A DNA stretch of 64,000 nt from a virus, in the IMG/VR virus record IMGVR_UViG_3300046694_000296, positions 62,001-126,000 of that record; one strand, given 5' to 3'. The notes beneath the pieces are model-generated. The model had not been told where the DNA came from, searched no databases, and saw only the letters and a program-made list of their open reading frames with translations. Made by a program: the position numbers and the translations under genes. Positions 63,798-64,000 of this stretch are shown in pieces (position 1 is the stretch's first letter; each line of letters opens with the position of its first letter).

Positions 63798-64000
63798 TTG
63801 AAAGCATCATGGCGGCAGCACCGACAGCGGGCTACGTCGATTTCGTGACGGTCGATGCAACGGGCCGCATCCTGAATTCGGCGCACATGCCGGAATCAAT
63901 GTTCAAGATCCAGGTGCCGCCGGATGGCTGCTCGCTGGTGCTCGGTCTGGGCGACCCCGAAACACACTACGTGGCGGGCGGCGCGGTCGCCCCGCGCCCG
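63794..64000 (+). CDS. Hypothetical tail-associated protein, 3'-truncated by window edge
   Basis: ATG 63794 overlaps the J stop (ATGA). 69 codons are visible: MIESIMAAAPTAGYVDFVTV, then ATGRILNSAHMPESMFKIQV. Beta-rich; genes in this place are often tail fibre or fibre-assembly related, but no family can be named from the fragment. Confidence 0.6.
   Translation, partial: MIESIMAAAPTAGYVDFVTVDATGRILNSAHMPESMFKIQVPPDGCSLVLGLGDPETHYVAGGAVAPRP

Noticed and set aside
1-64000. tRNA genes, rRNA genes, CRISPR arrays, insertion sequences
   Set aside because: Looked for in the intergenic gaps by eye; no cloverleaf-like sequences, regular spacer-repeat arrays, transposase genes or terminal inverted repeats were seen.

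Overview
The window is a contiguous stretch of a GC-rich, tightly packed genome of a tailed double-stranded DNA phage (or prophage). It reads almost entirely left to right, with many ATGA or TGATG gene overlaps. The tail genes follow the lambda M-L-K-J plan with a 1496-residue tape measure and no sheath gene, so the particle is most likely a siphovirus with a long flexible tail, roughly 220 nm by the usual 0.15 nm per residue. The high GC content and codon use suggest a Burkholderia-like betaproteobacterial host. That host call is inference. No integrase, DNA polymerase or lysis genes were recognised, so much of the replication, lysis and lysogeny equipment probably lies outside the window.

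Layout. Positions 1-5.4 kb make DNA precursors: class I ribonucleotide reductase (nrdA cut by the left edge, nrdB), ThyX, a MazG-like pyrophosphohydrolase and a P-loop nucleotide kinase. Positions 5.4-22.3 kb are early or accessory genes, mostly small and unknown. The recognisable ones are an Nmad5-like protein, a DnaQ-type exonuclease, an RNase HI that appears to need a +1 frameshift, an Ogr/Delta-like zinc protein and a SLOG protein. Positions 22.3-37.3 kb form a mosaic: a minimal ATP-dependent DNA ligase, an Adhesin_E-like secreted protein, a membrane pentapeptide-repeat protein, two gene-poor stretches with iteron-like repeats, an Abi-alpha-like protein, a minus-strand operon of small envelope proteins, a YoeB toxin pair, a duplicated divergent gene pair, and a UvsW-like helicase. 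Positions 37.3-41.8 kb hold two ParB-domain proteins, a soluble ABC ATPase, a thioredoxin and a GNAT protein of the COG2401 type, which I propose to be a DNA base-modification cassette. Positions 42.1-64 kb are the late module: terminase, portal, scaffold, major capsid, connectors, tail tube, frameshifted tail chaperone, tape measure, M, L, NlpC/P60 and J, then a gene cut by the right edge.

The strongest unexplained signal is a dispersed operator. About twenty copies of a 16-bp dyad close to AAGTNAC-NN-GTTACTT (plus a 20-bp spacing variant) lie between 2.7 and 58.1 kb. They sit mostly in intergenic gaps, several beside TATACT -10 boxes, one exactly filling the spacer of a promoter, and two inside the NlpC/P60 gene. 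This looks like a phage-wide regulon or stoperator system whose DNA-binding protein is not obvious in the window.
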